Of a stretch of DNA of 64,000 nt, positions 56,452 to 64,000 are shown one piece after another. Within the stretch, counting starts at the first letter, position 1, and every line of letters begins with the position of its first letter. The DNA comes from Kitasatospora indigofera (GTDB taxonomy: Bacteria > Actinomycetota > Actinomycetes > Streptomycetales > Streptomycetaceae). The notes below the pieces were generated by a model. That model was not told the DNA's origin, did not search any database, and worked only from the letters and a program-made list of their open reading frames with translations. A program made the translations under genes and the position numbers. The stretch spans positions 124,001 to 188,000 of the forward strand of contig NZ_BNBO01000003.1 in the NCBI RefSeq assembly GCF_014655955.1. Direction: 5' to 3'.

Positions 56452-57413
56452 AGCTCGTCCTCCTGCTTCAGAATGATCCGGAAGTAGTACGCCATGAGCG
56501 CGCCGAGCATCAGGATCGTGAGCACGGCGATCGCGGATCCGGTGCCGTAGTGGTTGTTGCTGACGCCTTCGATGAAGGCGTAGACGGGGAGGGTCTCGGT
56601 GAGCCGCTGGGGCCCGCCCATGTTCATGGCGAACACCTGGGTGAAGGCCTTGAAGACCCAGATGACCTCAAGGAAGGTCGTGGCCAGGAAGAACGGCTTC
56701 AGGCTGGGGAAGATCACCGAGCTGAAGATCTTCAGCGAGCCGGCGCCGTCCATCCGGGCCGCCTCGTAGAGCTCGGTCGGGATGGTGGTCAGGCCCGCGT
56801 ACATGTTGAAGGCCACGAACGGGATCGAGCCCCACACGATCAGCAGGATGATCACGAAGAAGGTCGAGTACTGGTCGCTGAACCAGTTGTAGTCGAGCAT
56901 CCCGTGGAAGCCGAGCTTGTCCAGGAGCCAGTTGACCACGCCGTACTTCTGGTCGAAGAGCCAGGTGTAGACGGTGGTGCTGGCGACGATCGGCATCGCC
57001 CAGGCCAGGATCAGCGAGGCGGACAGGAAGAGCCGCATCCACTTGCCGAGGCGGTTGAGCAGCAGCCCGACCAGCGTCCCGCCGACCATGATCAGGACGA
57101 CGTTCACGACGGTGAAGGCGACCGAACGGCCGGTGGTGTGCCAGAACTCGCCGTTGGAGAGCTGGTCGGTGTAGTTCTCGAAGCCGTTCCACTCCGTCAG
57201 GTGCTGCACGAGCTGGCGGCTGTTGAGGTTCTGGAACGAGACCAGGACCGTCTTGAGCAGCGGATAGCCGAGCAGGAACAGGGTGGCCAGGACGGCCGGC
57301 AGCAGCAGCAGGTACGGCGCGATGCGGGTCAGCAGGCGCGGACCGGCCGTGGGTCTGCCGTTCGTGGGGGTGCCGCCCGCGGTGGGCGGGGCGATCTGCT
57401 CAGTGGCGGCCAT
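56448..57413 (-). CDS. dasB: Chitobiose ABC transporter permease DasB
   Basis: The 321-aa MalF-type permease has six C-terminal helices with the EAA loop YEAARMDGAGSLKIFSSVIFP. The ATG at 57413 follows GGAAGG by 5 bases; an in-frame ATG at 57470 would add 19 residues with a weaker GAGAG. It is coupled to dasC and separated from dasA by a strong intercistronic hairpin. Confidence 0.95.
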   Translation of the reverse strand: MAATEQIAPPTAGGTPTNGRPTAGPRLLTRIAPYLLLLPAVLATLFLLGYPLLKTVLVSFQNLNSRQLVQHLTEWNGFENYTDQLSNGEFWHTTGRSVAFTVVNVVLIMVGGTLVGLLLNRLGKWMRLFLSASLILAWAMPIVASTTVYTWLFDQKYGVVNWLLDKLGFHGMLDYNWFSDQYSTFFVIILLIVWGSIPFVAFNMYAGLTTIPTELYEAARMDGAGSLKIFSSVIFPSLKPFFLATTFLEVIWVFKAFTQVFAMNMGGPQRLTETLPVYAFIEGVSNNHYGTGSAIAVLTILMLGALMAYYFRIILKQEDEL

Positions 57414-57508
57414 GTCAGCCTTCCCTGATTCCGGGGACCGTGTCTGCACCCGCTCCGAATGCACAGCCATCGTTCTCTCTTCCTAACCAACCTGGCCACG
57501 ACGGGTAG

Positions 57509-57553
57509 GCGGCGTCGCCCACCGGCCCGTGGGGGGCCGGTGAGCGACGCCGC
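57509..57553 (-). terminator. Intercistronic hairpin between dasA and dasB
   Basis: A 19-bp stem with one mismatch begins GCGGCGTCGCCCACCGGCC and closes after a 7-base loop, 7 bases past the dasA stop. It probably lets the binding protein be expressed above the permeases by partial termination or 3'-end protection. Confidence 0.75.
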
Positions 57554-57559
57554 TCAGTG

Positions 57560-58828
57560 TTACTGCTTCGCCGCGAGGCGCTTGGTGATCTCCTCGTCGT
57601 ACTTCTTGGCCGTGGCGTCGTAGTCGCCACCCTGGAGCACGGCGGTCATGAACTCCTTGATCGGGTTCGGGTTGTTCTCGACCCCGGCCCAGGCCGCGAT
57701 GTTCGGCGTGGTGGCACCGTTGACGGAGGCCGCCAGGGCCGCCTTCGCGAAGTCGCCGACGACCTGGCTGTTCAGCGAGGCCTTGTTCGGAATGAGGCCG
57801 GAGGCGGCCACCTGCCCCTCGAACTTGTCCGAGAGGGCGATCTTCAGGAAGCCCTTGGCCAGGTCCTGGTTCTTGCTCGCCTGGGCCACGGCCAGGTTGG
57901 AGCCACCGAGGAAGACGCCGGACGGCTTGTCGGCGGTCTTGCCGGGGAGCGGGAAGACGCCCCACTTGTCGGCGGTCATGTCCTTGGCCGCCGGGGCCTC
58001 CCAGCCGAGGCCGATCATGGAGGCGATGTCACCCTTGGGGAAGAGCGTCATCTGCTGCGGGTTGGCCTCGTCCTTGTCCTTCGGGGCGCTGGAGAAGCTG
58101 GCGAGCTTCTGGTAGGTCGCGAACGCGGCCTTCGCCTCGGGGGAGGACAGGTTGCCGACGTACTTGTCGCCGTCCTTCTTGACGAGCTTGCCACCCTCGC
58201 TGGTGATCAGGCCGAAGTAGGTGTACCACTCCTGGCCCGGCAGGTAGATGGCCTGCGAGACACCCGGGGTCGCCTTGAGCTTCTCAAGGTCGGCGTAGTA
58301 CTCGTCCAGGGTCTTCGGCGGGGCGGCGATGCCGGCCTTGGTCCACAGCTCCTTGTTGTAGATCACGGAGCGGTTGGTGAAGTACCACGGGGCGGCGTAC
58401 TGCTTGCCGTCCAGCACGGAGGACTCGTTCAGGTTGGCGGCCCAGTCGCTGCCGCCGAGGTTCGCCTTGTCCTTGGTGAGGTCGGCGAGGCCACCGGTGG
58501 CGGCGTAACCGGCCGTCTGGGTGTTGCCGAGCTCCAGGACGTCGACCGAGCCCTCGGAGAGCGCGGTGGTGACCTTGGGGCCGATGCCGTCCCACTTCTG
58601 GATCTGGATGTTGAGCTTGGCGCCGGGGAACTCCTTCTCGAAGTCCGCCTTGACACCGTCCTGCCACGCCTGCGACGCGGAACCGTCCATGAACCACGCG
58701 GTCAGAGTCTTGCCGTTGTAGTCCTTCGGCTTGGCCGCGTCATCGGCCTTCTTGCCGTCGGAGCCACAGGCCGCCAGGCCGACGACCATTGCTGCGACGC
58801 CGACCGCCGCGATGAGCTGACGCTTCAC
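57560..58828 (-). CDS. dasA: Chitobiose-binding lipoprotein DasA
   Basis: The 422-aa extracellular binding protein has lipobox LAAC (mature Cys about residue 20) and the SBP_bac_1 fold (TLTAWFMDGSASQAWQDGVK; DVLELGNTQTAGYA; VFLGGSNLAVAQ). AGGAGG lies 5 bases before the GTG. In streptomycetes DasA captures N,N'-diacetylchitobiose and links chitin sensing to development and antibiotic production. Two DasR sites lie in the divergent region toward dasR. Confidence 0.97.
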   Translation of the reverse strand: MKRQLIAAVGVAAMVVGLAACGSDGKKADDAAKPKDYNGKTLTAWFMDGSASQAWQDGVKADFEKEFPGAKLNIQIQKWDGIGPKVTTALSEGSVDVLELGNTQTAGYAATGGLADLTKDKANLGGSDWAANLNESSVLDGKQYAAPWYFTNRSVIYNKELWTKAGIAAPPKTLDEYYADLEKLKATPGVSQAIYLPGQEWYTYFGLITSEGGKLVKKDGDKYVGNLSSPEAKAAFATYQKLASFSSAPKDKDEANPQQMTLFPKGDIASMIGLGWEAPAAKDMTADKWGVFPLPGKTADKPSGVFLGGSNLAVAQASKNQDLAKGFLKIALSDKFEGQVAASGLIPNKASLNSQVVGDFAKAALAASVNGATTPNIAAWAGVENNPNPIKEFMTAVLQGGDYDATAKKYDEEITKRLAAKQ

Positions 58829-58950
58829 GCCATCCTCCTGAGGGATGCCAGGGTTTCCCCCCATCGGTGGCAACGGCAGACCCACGCAAATCGGTAGGAA
58901 TGGTGCCGCGTACCCATGGGACGGGTTGGGATTCATAGCTGCTGGCCTGC

Positions 58951-58966
58951 AGTGGTGTAGACCAAC
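58951..58966 (-). promoter_or_regulatory. DasR site 1 upstream of dasA
   Basis: AGTGGTGTAGACCAAC matches the dre consensus apart from one core base. Confidence 0.85.
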
Positions 58967-58975
58967 TGCCTGGAG

Positions 58976-58991
58976 CTTGGCCTAGACCAAT
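58976..58991 (-). promoter_or_regulatory. DasR site 2 at the dasA promoter
   Basis: CTTGGCCTAGACCAAT overlaps the spacer and -10 of TTGACA (58997-59002 complement) / 17 / CAAGCT (58974-58979 complement). The centres of sites 1 and 2 are 25 bp apart, as in the second binding-protein promoter. Confidence 0.88.
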
Positions 58992-59163
58992 GGGCGTGTC
59001 AACGGTCCTCGGACCAATCCGGACCACCTGTTATCAAGCCGACACCGCTCATCGTTCATCGTGTGATGAGGTATTCGTTCCCCGGGCATACATGCAACGA
59101 TGTGTGCCGTTGAACAAGGTGGCGGGGCCGGCGCGGCTCCGCGAGGAGCAGGAGATACGGCCG

Positions 59164-59952
59164 ATGACCAGCGACGGGGGCAGCACAGCCCAGGTGAACG
59201 ACCCCCAGGCGAAGGGCCTCGCGGTGCAGCCCTCCCCCGCGGGCGCCCGGGTTCCCAAGTACTACGGCCTCAAGCGGCACCTGCTCCAGCTCACCGAGAC
59301 CCAGCCGGCCGGCACCCCGGTGCCCCCCGAGCGGGCCCTCGCGGCACAGTTCGACACCTCCCGGACCACCGTCCGGCAGGCCCTCCAGGAGCTGGTGGTC
59401 GAGGGGCGGCTGGAGCGCATCCAGGGCAAGGGGACCTTCGTCGCCAAGCCCAAGGTCGCCCAGGCGCTGCAGCTCACCTCGTACACCGAGGACATGCGCG
59501 CGCAGGGCCTGGAGCCCACCTCCCGGCTGATCGAGGTCGGCTACATCACCGCGGACGACCGGCTCGCCCCGCTGCTGGACATCAAGCCCGGCGGCCGGGT
59601 GCTGCGGATCGAGCGGCTGCGGCTGGCCAACGGCGACCCGATGGCGATCGAGGTCGCCCACCTGTCCGCCAAGCGCTTCCCGGCCCTGCGCCGGAACCTG
59701 GTCAAGCACAACTCGCTCTACACCGCGCTGCGCGAGGTGTACGGGGTCACCGTGGCCGAGGCCGAGGAGACCATCGAGACCACGCTGGCCAACCCGCGCG
59801 AGGCCGGCCTGCTCGGCTCCGACCTGGGCCTGCCGATGCTGCAGCTCTCCCGGCACTCCTTCGACGGCGAGGGCGCCCCGGTGGAGTGGGTCCGGTCGAT
59901 CTACCGCGGCGACCGGTACAAGTTCATCACCCGCCTGCAGCGGCCGGAGTAG
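59164..59952 (+). CDS. dasR: GntR/HutC-family global regulator DasR
   Basis: The 262-aa repressor has an N-terminal winged helix ([40 protein letters not shown]) and a UTRA effector domain (residues 100-255). The run [19 protein letters not shown] and [14 protein letters not shown] agree with S. coelicolor DasR almost residue for residue, from memory. GlcN-6-P releases it from dre sites in genes for chitin use, the PTS, antibiotics and siderophores. AGGAG precedes the ATG at a good distance. Confidence 0.97.
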   Translation: MTSDGGSTAQVNDPQAKGLAVQPSPAGARVPKYYGLKRHLLQLTETQPAGTPVPPERALAAQFDTSRTTVRQALQELVVEGRLERIQGKGTFVAKPKVAQALQLTSYTEDMRAQGLEPTSRLIEVGYITADDRLAPLLDIKPGGRVLRIERLRLANGDPMAIEVAHLSAKRFPALRRNLVKHNSLYTALREVYGVTVAEAEETIETTLANPREAGLLGSDLGLPMLQLSRHSFDGEGAPVEWVRSIYRGDRYKFITRLQRPE

Positions 59953-60010
59953 CCTCCGGCGCCGCCACCGGGGCTCCGGCCCGGCGGGCACTCCCCCGGA
60001 CAGGCACCTC

Positions 60011-60045
60011 CCGGCGCGCGGACCGTCCCACGGTCCGCGCGCCGG
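60011..60045 (+). terminator. Terminator of dasR
   Basis: CCGGCGCGCGGACCGT pairs perfectly with ACGGTCCGCGCGCCGG (16 bp) around CCC. Confidence 0.9.
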
Positions 60046-60240
60046 CGTTCCGGCGCCTCCCACTTTCCGGCACCTCCCACTTCCGGCGCCTCCCCCTTCG
60101 GCGCCTCCTCCTACGGCGCTCCCCGCTTCGGCGCTCCGACGGCCCGGCGTCCGGGCGGCCCGGCCCGCGGCGCCGCGGAGCCCCGGCGATCGGCACTTCG
60201 GCGGCCCACGAACCACGCTTACCGGGCCCGGGCTCACCCG
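60046..60240. repeat. Degenerate GCCTCCC-type repeats in a gene-free gap
   Basis: From 60047 to about 60145 the unit TTCCGGCGCCTCCCAC recurs about six times with length 16-18 and increasing decay. No ORF is supported. It resembles the spacer repeats at 11908-12176. Confidence 0.55.
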
Positions 60241-60276
60241 TACGGACAGCGATCTTGGGTGAGTTCCGTGAATCGG

Positions 60277-60303
60277 GTGACACACGTCACTCCGTGCTCT
60301 ACA
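60277..60303 (+). promoter_or_regulatory. Crp-type site overlapping the symporter promoter
   Basis: GTGACACACGTCAC (60277-60290) fits the Streptomyces Crp motif GTG-N6-GNCAC exactly. TACATT at 60298-60303 is a plausible -10, which places the site over the -35 region. Confidence 0.6.
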
Positions 60304-60418
60304 TTCCGCAGCTGTAGTGACTGCCGATCACCAGTGGTGCTGCTCGGCGGGTTCGGGGTGCCCAGGTGCCCCGGACTGCGGCGCCGACGAGGTGACACCT
60401 CTTCAGCGGGAGCCGCAG

Positions 60419-60712
60419 ATGTCCTCAGATCTCGAAGTTCCGGAACCACTGCCCGGGCCGCCACCCGCGCCACTGCCCGCCGTGACCCCCGAGCGGGTCC
60501 TGGCCGGGCTCAGCCTCACCGTGCCGGTGGTGGCCATGCTCTGGGTGGCCTCGTACACCAAGGCCGACCCGGAGGCCGGCGGCGTGCCGTTCTTCTACTG
60601 GTACCAGCTGCTCTGGGTGCCGGTCTCGGCGGTCTTCACAACCGCCGCCTACCTGCTCGTCAACCGTGACGAGAAGGCCCGCAAGGCCGCCCGGGCGGGT
60701 GGGAAGCGATGA
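60419..60712 (+). CDS. DUF3311 small membrane subunit of a monocarboxylate permease
   Basis: The 97-aa protein has two helices (VLAGLSLTVPVVAMLWVASY and YQLLWVPVSAVFTTAAYLLV) and a basic C-terminus. DUF3311 proteins accompany solute:sodium symporters of the MctP type. GGGAG precedes the ATG. The stop overlaps the symporter start (ATGA), so both are co-translated and probably form a complex. Confidence 0.9.
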   Translation: MSSDLEVPEPLPGPPPAPLPAVTPERVLAGLSLTVPVVAMLWVASYTKADPEAGGVPFFYWYQLLWVPVSAVFTTAAYLLVNRDEKARKAARAGGKR

Positions 60713-62325
60713 ACAACGGCGTCAACGTCACCGCCCTGGCGGTCTTCGTCCTGTTCTTCCTGCTGGTCACCGTGATGGGCTTCATGGCCTCGCGCTGGCG
60801 CAAGGCGGACAACGCCCTGCACCTGGACGAATGGGGGCTCGGCGGCCGCAGCTTCGGCACCTGGGTGACCTGGTTCCTGCTCGGCGGGGACCTCTACACC
60901 GCGTACACCTTCGTCGCCGTCCCCGCGGCGGTGTACGCCACCGGCGCGGCCGGCTTCTTCGCGGTGCCGTACACGATCATCGCGTACCCGCTGGTCTTCC
61001 TCTTCCTGCCGCGGCTCTGGTCGGTCTCCCGGGTGCACGGGTACGTCACCCCGGCGGACTTCGTCCGCGGCCGGTACGGCTCCAAGGCGCTCTCCCTGGT
61101 GGTGGCGCTGACCGGCATCCTGGCCACCATGCCGTACATCGCGCTCCAGCTGGTCGGCATCCAGGCGGTGCTGGACGTGCTGGGCGTCGGCGGCGGGGCG
61201 GGCAGCAACTGGTTCGTGAAGGACCTGCCGCTGTTCATCGCCTTCGGCGTGCTGGCCGCCTACACCTACTCCTCCGGCCTCCGGGCCCCGGCGCTGATCG
61301 CCTTCGTCAAGGACGCCCTGATCTACATCGTGATCATCGTCGCGGTGATCTACATCCCGATGCGGCTCGGCGGCTACGGCCACATCTTCGACACCGCCGC
61401 GCAGAAGTTCAGCACCCCCAAGTCGCCCGGGTCGCTGATCCTCGCCGAGAACAAGCAGTGGACGTACGCCACGCTGGCCCTGGGCTCGGCGCTGGCCCTG
61501 TTCATGTACCCGCACTCGGTGACCGGCGTGCTGGCCTCCAAGTCGCGCAACACCGTGCGCCGGAACATGGCGATCATGCCGGCCTACTCGCTGATGCTGG
61601 GCCTGCTGGCCCTGCTCGGCTTCATGGCCATCGCGGCCGGGGTGGGCAGCGGGGTCAAGGGCTTCAACGCGCAGCTCTCGGTGCCCCAGCTGTTCGAGAA
61701 CATGTTCCCGGACTGGTTCACCGGGGTGGCCTTCGCGGCGATCGGGATCGGCGCCCTGGTGCCGGCCGCGATCATGTCGATCGCGGCGGCCAACCTGTTC
61801 ACCCGCAACGTCTACAAGGAGTTCATCCGGCCGGACGCCACGGCGGCGGACGAGACCCGGGTGGCCAAGCTCGCCTCGCTGCTGGTGAAGGTCGGGGCGC
61901 TGGCCTTCGTCCTCACCATGGACAAGCAGGCGGCGATCAACCTGCAGCTGCTCGGCGGCCTGTGGATCCTGCAGACCTTCGTCTCGATCGTCGGCGGCCT
62001 GTTCACCCGCTGGTTCCACCACTGGGCGCTGTTCGCCGGCTGGGCGGCCGGCATGGTCTACGGCACCTACCAGGCGTACGGCATCGCCAGCCCCGCCACC
62101 AAGCACTTCGGCGGCAGCGCGGCGAACATCCCGGTGATCGGCGAGATCGGCTACATCGGCCTCACCGCGTTCGTGCTGAACCTGGCGGTGGCGGTGGTGC
62201 TGACCCTGGTGCTGCGGGCCCTGAAGGCCCCGGTGGGCACCGACGAGACCGACCCGGACGACTACGGCGCCGAGGCCGGCGATCCGAAGACGCAGAACGC
62301 GCCGGTGCCCGCGGCGGCGCATTGA
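60709..62325 (+). CDS. Sodium:solute symporter, monocarboxylate (MctP-like) permease
   Basis: The 538-aa SSS-family protein has about 13 helices. WGLGGRSFGTWVTWFLLGGDLYTAYTF and ATMPYIALQLVGIQAVLDVLG match the pyruvate/acetate/lactate permease branch, distinct from the proline carriers. Coupling to DUF3311 strengthens the MctP call. A Crp-type site upstream would fit carbon control. It is followed by a long terminator. Confidence 0.92.
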   Translation: MNNGVNVTALAVFVLFFLLVTVMGFMASRWRKADNALHLDEWGLGGRSFGTWVTWFLLGGDLYTAYTFVAVPAAVYATGAAGFFAVPYTIIAYPLVFLFLPRLWSVSRVHGYVTPADFVRGRYGSKALSLVVALTGILATMPYIALQLVGIQAVLDVLGVGGGAGSNWFVKDLPLFIAFGVLAAYTYSSGLRAPALIAFVKDALIYIVIIVAVIYIPMRLGGYGHIFDTAAQKFSTPKSPGSLILAENKQWTYATLALGSALALFMYPHSVTGVLASKSRNTVRRNMAIMPAYSLMLGLLALLGFMAIAAGVGSGVKGFNAQLSVPQLFENMFPDWFTGVAFAAIGIGALVPAAIMSIAAANLFTRNVYKEFIRPDATAADETRVAKLASLLVKVGALAFVLTMDKQAAINLQLLGGLWILQTFVSIVGGLFTRWFHHWALFAGWAAGMVYGTYQAYGIASPATKHFGGSAANIPVIGEIGYIGLTAFVLNLAVAVVLTLVLRALKAPVGTDETDPDDYGAEAGDPKTQNAPVPAAAH

Positions 62326-62346
62326 CACGTCCTGCGCGCGCCCTGT

Positions 62347-62391
62347 GATCGCGCCGTCACCTCCGTGAACACTGGAGGCGACGGCGCGATC
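62347..62391 (+). terminator. Terminator of the symporter operon
   Basis: GATCGCGCCGTC and GACGGCGCGATC (12 bp) with inner CCTCC/GGAGG form a long hairpin 22 bases after the stop. Confidence 0.92.
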
Positions 62392-62442
62392 ATATGTATG
62401 AACGGCTGTCGGAGGAATCGACGACAACGGGGAGAACCGGAC

Positions 62443-63195
62443 ATGGCAGAACTCGGCACCACCCTCAACGGCCAGCACCGGAGCACGCCCGCGCTGCGGC
62501 TGCCGTCCGTGCTGATCGCCACCCGGCACGGGGAGTCCACCGCGAACGTGGAGTTCGCGCTCGCCGAGGCGGCGGGCGCGCTGAGCGTGCCGATCAACTG
62601 CCGGGACGCCGACATCCCGCTCTCCATGCAGGGCCAGCAGCAGGCCCACGCGCTGGGGCGCTGGTGGGCCGCCCTGCCCGCCGGCGACCGCCCGCGCAGC
62701 GTCTGGTGCTCGCCGTACGTCCGCACCGCCGAGACCGCCAGAATCGCGCTCGCCCAGGCCGCCGGGCTGGGCGCGGTGCCGATCTCGCTGACCGTCCGCT
62801 ACGACGAGCGGCTCCGGGACCGCGAGCTGGGCGTCCTGGAGATGCTCACCGCGGCGGCCATCGAGGCCAAGCACCCGGAGGAGGCGGCCCGGCGGCGGAA
62901 GATGGGCGAGCTGTACTACCGGCCGCCCGGCGGGGAGTCCTGGTCCGACGTCGCCCTGCGGGTCCGCAGCTGCCTGCGCGACCTCTGCGAGCAGGAGGAC
63001 GGCAACCCCGTCCTGGTGGTCGCGCACGACTGCACCGTACTGATGCTGCGGCACGTGCTGGACCGGCTGACCGAGCCGCAGCTGCTGGCGGTGGAGCAGG
63101 TCGCCAACTGCTCCACCAGTGTCTGGCGCACCGAGGACGGCCGGCTGCGGCCCGAGCGGTGGAACACCACCGGGCACCTGGAGCCGGACGCCTGA
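62443..63195 (+). CDS. Histidine phosphatase (phosphoglycerate-mutase) family protein
   Basis: This 250-aa protein contains the catalytic motif RHGE in IATRHGESTANVEFALAE near residue 27 and the second His in VVAHDCTVLMLRHVL. The Arg in CSPYVRTAETA completes the phosphate pocket. These are broad-specificity phosphatases, including phosphoglycerate and nucleotide substrates. GGGGAG lies 8 bases before the ATG. Confidence 0.92.
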   Translation: MAELGTTLNGQHRSTPALRLPSVLIATRHGESTANVEFALAEAAGALSVPINCRDADIPLSMQGQQQAHALGRWWAALPAGDRPRSVWCSPYVRTAETARIALAQAAGLGAVPISLTVRYDERLRDRELGVLEMLTAAAIEAKHPEEAARRRKMGELYYRPPGGESWSDVALRVRSCLRDLCEQEDGNPVLVVAHDCTVLMLRHVLDRLTEPQLLAVEQVANCSTSVWRTEDGRLRPERWNTTGHLEPDA

Positions 63196-63304
63196 ACCGG
63201 GCCGCCCGGACCGCCGGGCGCGGGCGGGACGGCGCGGGCGGGGCAGACGTACGTGGACAGGGCCGGTACGGGCGGGCGGAGCAGGCCGGCAGCGGCCGGG
63301 CCGG

Positions 63305-64000
63305 TCAGATCCGCAGTTCCGGCTCCCCCTGCCAGCCGCCGGCGAAGGTCCGGCGGTAGGCCAGCGGGGTGGTGCCCAGCCGGCGGCCGAAGTGGTGGCG
63401 CAGGGTCGCGCCGTTGCCGAAACCGCAGCGGGCCGCGATCGAGTCCACCGGCTCGTCCGTGCCCTCCAGCAGCCGCTGGGCCAGCAGCACCCGCTGCCCG
63501 GTCAGCCAGCGGTGCGGGGTGGTGCCGGTCTCCTGCTGGAAGCGGCGGGCGAAGGTGCGCGGGGACATGTGGGCGCGGGCCGCGAGCTGCTCCACCGTCC
63601 ACTCCCGGTCGAGCTGGTGGCGCATCCGGTCGAGCAGCCCGCCGAGCGAGGCGCCGTCGTCCTCGGGCAGCGGCCGGGCGACGAACTGTGCCTGGCCGCC
63701 CTCCCGGTGCGGGGCGACCACCATCCGGCGGGCGATCCCCCGGGCCACCTCCGCGCCCTGCAGCCGGCGGACCAGGTGCAGGCAGGCGTCGATGCCGGCC
63801 GCGGTGCCCGCCGAGGTGATCACCGGGTCCTCGTCCACGTAGAGCACGTCCGGCTCGACGACGGTCCGCGGGTAGCGGCGGGCGAGTTCGGCGGCGTGCC
63901 GCCAGTGCGTGGTGGAACGGCGGCCGTCCAGCAGCCCGGCCTCGCCGAGCAGGAAGGCGCCGCTGCAGATGGAGAGCACCCGGGCACCGCCCTCCACGGC
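63305..64000 (-). CDS. GlxA-type AraC regulator with DJ-1/PfpI domain, 5' end outside window
   Basis: The visible 232 codons hold the end of a DJ-1/PfpI-like domain (LSICSGAFLLGEAGLLDGRR, with Cys in the nucleophile elbow) and an AraC DNA-binding domain with two HTH units (WTVEQLAARAHMSPRTFARRF; IAARCGFGNGATLRHHFGRR). The family regulates catabolic or detoxification genes. The gene starts beyond 64000. GlxA-type proteins usually have about 320 aa, so about 90 residues are missing. Confidence 0.9.
   Translation of the reverse strand, partial: AVEGGARVLSICSGAFLLGEAGLLDGRRSTTHWRHAAELARRYPRTVVEPDVLYVDEDPVITSAGTAAGIDACLHLVRRLQGAEVARGIARRMVVAPHREGGQAQFVARPLPEDDGASLGGLLDRMRHQLDREWTVEQLAARAHMSPRTFARRFQQETGTTPHRWLTGQRVLLAQRLLEGTDEPVDSIAARCGFGNGATLRHHFGRRLGTTPLAYRRTFAGGWQGEPELRI

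Noticed and set aside
59008..59032. Additional DasR-like half sites near dasR
   Set aside because: GGACCA occurs twice but the partner halves are too degenerate to call a dre.

Overview
The window is core chromosome of a high-GC actinomycete, almost certainly Streptomycetaceae (Streptomyces or Kitasatospora). The evidence is a third-position GC bias in every real gene, many GTG starts, many promoters that place the start codon 5-7 bases after a -10 hexamer (leaderless mRNAs), and family markers: nickel superoxide dismutase with its protease, the DasR/DasABC chitobiose system, a WhiB-like protein beside a PdtaS-type kinase, a SigH-type sigma factor with its anti-sigma factor, and a Kgd-type 2-oxoglutarate enzyme. 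From memory, not from a search, the order from lon (19.4 kb) to dasR (59.9 kb) resembles the S. coelicolor block SCO5285 down to SCO5231. No phage, transposon, CRISPR, rRNA or tRNA was seen.

Layout. 0-5 kb: a flavin monooxygenase read leftward, preceded by a Cys-Cys leader peptide, and divergent from an amino-acid-type ABC permease translationally coupled to a large FAD/NAD(P)-binding protein. 5-12 kb: a TPR protein, a YdeP/FdhF-type molybdopterin oxidoreductase, a secreted NlpC/P60 hydrolase, and a PHO-box-controlled phosphate transporter operon. 12-19 kb: an MFS exporter with MarR regulator and operator, a DUF3533-type membrane protein, a ROK regulator, a GtrA protein and a secreted propeller-like protein with a second leader peptide. 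19-34 kb: lon, a rhomboid-like protein, a two-component system whose kinase appears to lack an extracytoplasmic sensor, kgd, a membrane Ser/Thr kinase, and an autoregulated DUF4097-PadR operon. 34-42 kb: quinone oxidoreductase, malic enzyme, and an amino-acid ABC transporter with two binding proteins. 42-51 kb: sodX/sodN, small stress genes, the anti-sigma/SigH pair, a lipid-kinase-like gene, wblE, a probable small RNA (scr5239-like) and a PdtaS-like kinase. 51-60 kb: the aminosugar region. 60-64 kb: a monocarboxylate symporter pair with a Crp-type site, a phosphatase-like protein and a partial GlxA-type regulator.

How the parts work together. The aminosugar locus is the most coherent unit. 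DasR reads aminosugar-phosphate levels; dasA-dasB-dasC import chitobiose; a cytosolic GH3 N-acetylglucosaminidase and a SIS-domain isomerase/deaminase process it. This genome carries an additional binding-protein gene with a near copy of the dasA promoter, including two DasR sites at identical 25-bp spacing, and two more DasR-like sites lie in front of the PdtaS-like kinase. Together they suggest a DasR circuit wider than the textbook locus. The wblE-sRNA-kinase cluster next door carries a consensus Crp/CRP site upstream of wblE, paralleling mycobacterial whiB1.

The findings I consider most worth checking are the duplicated Das binding protein, the sRNA, the DasR sites before the kinase, and the two Cys-containing leader peptides.
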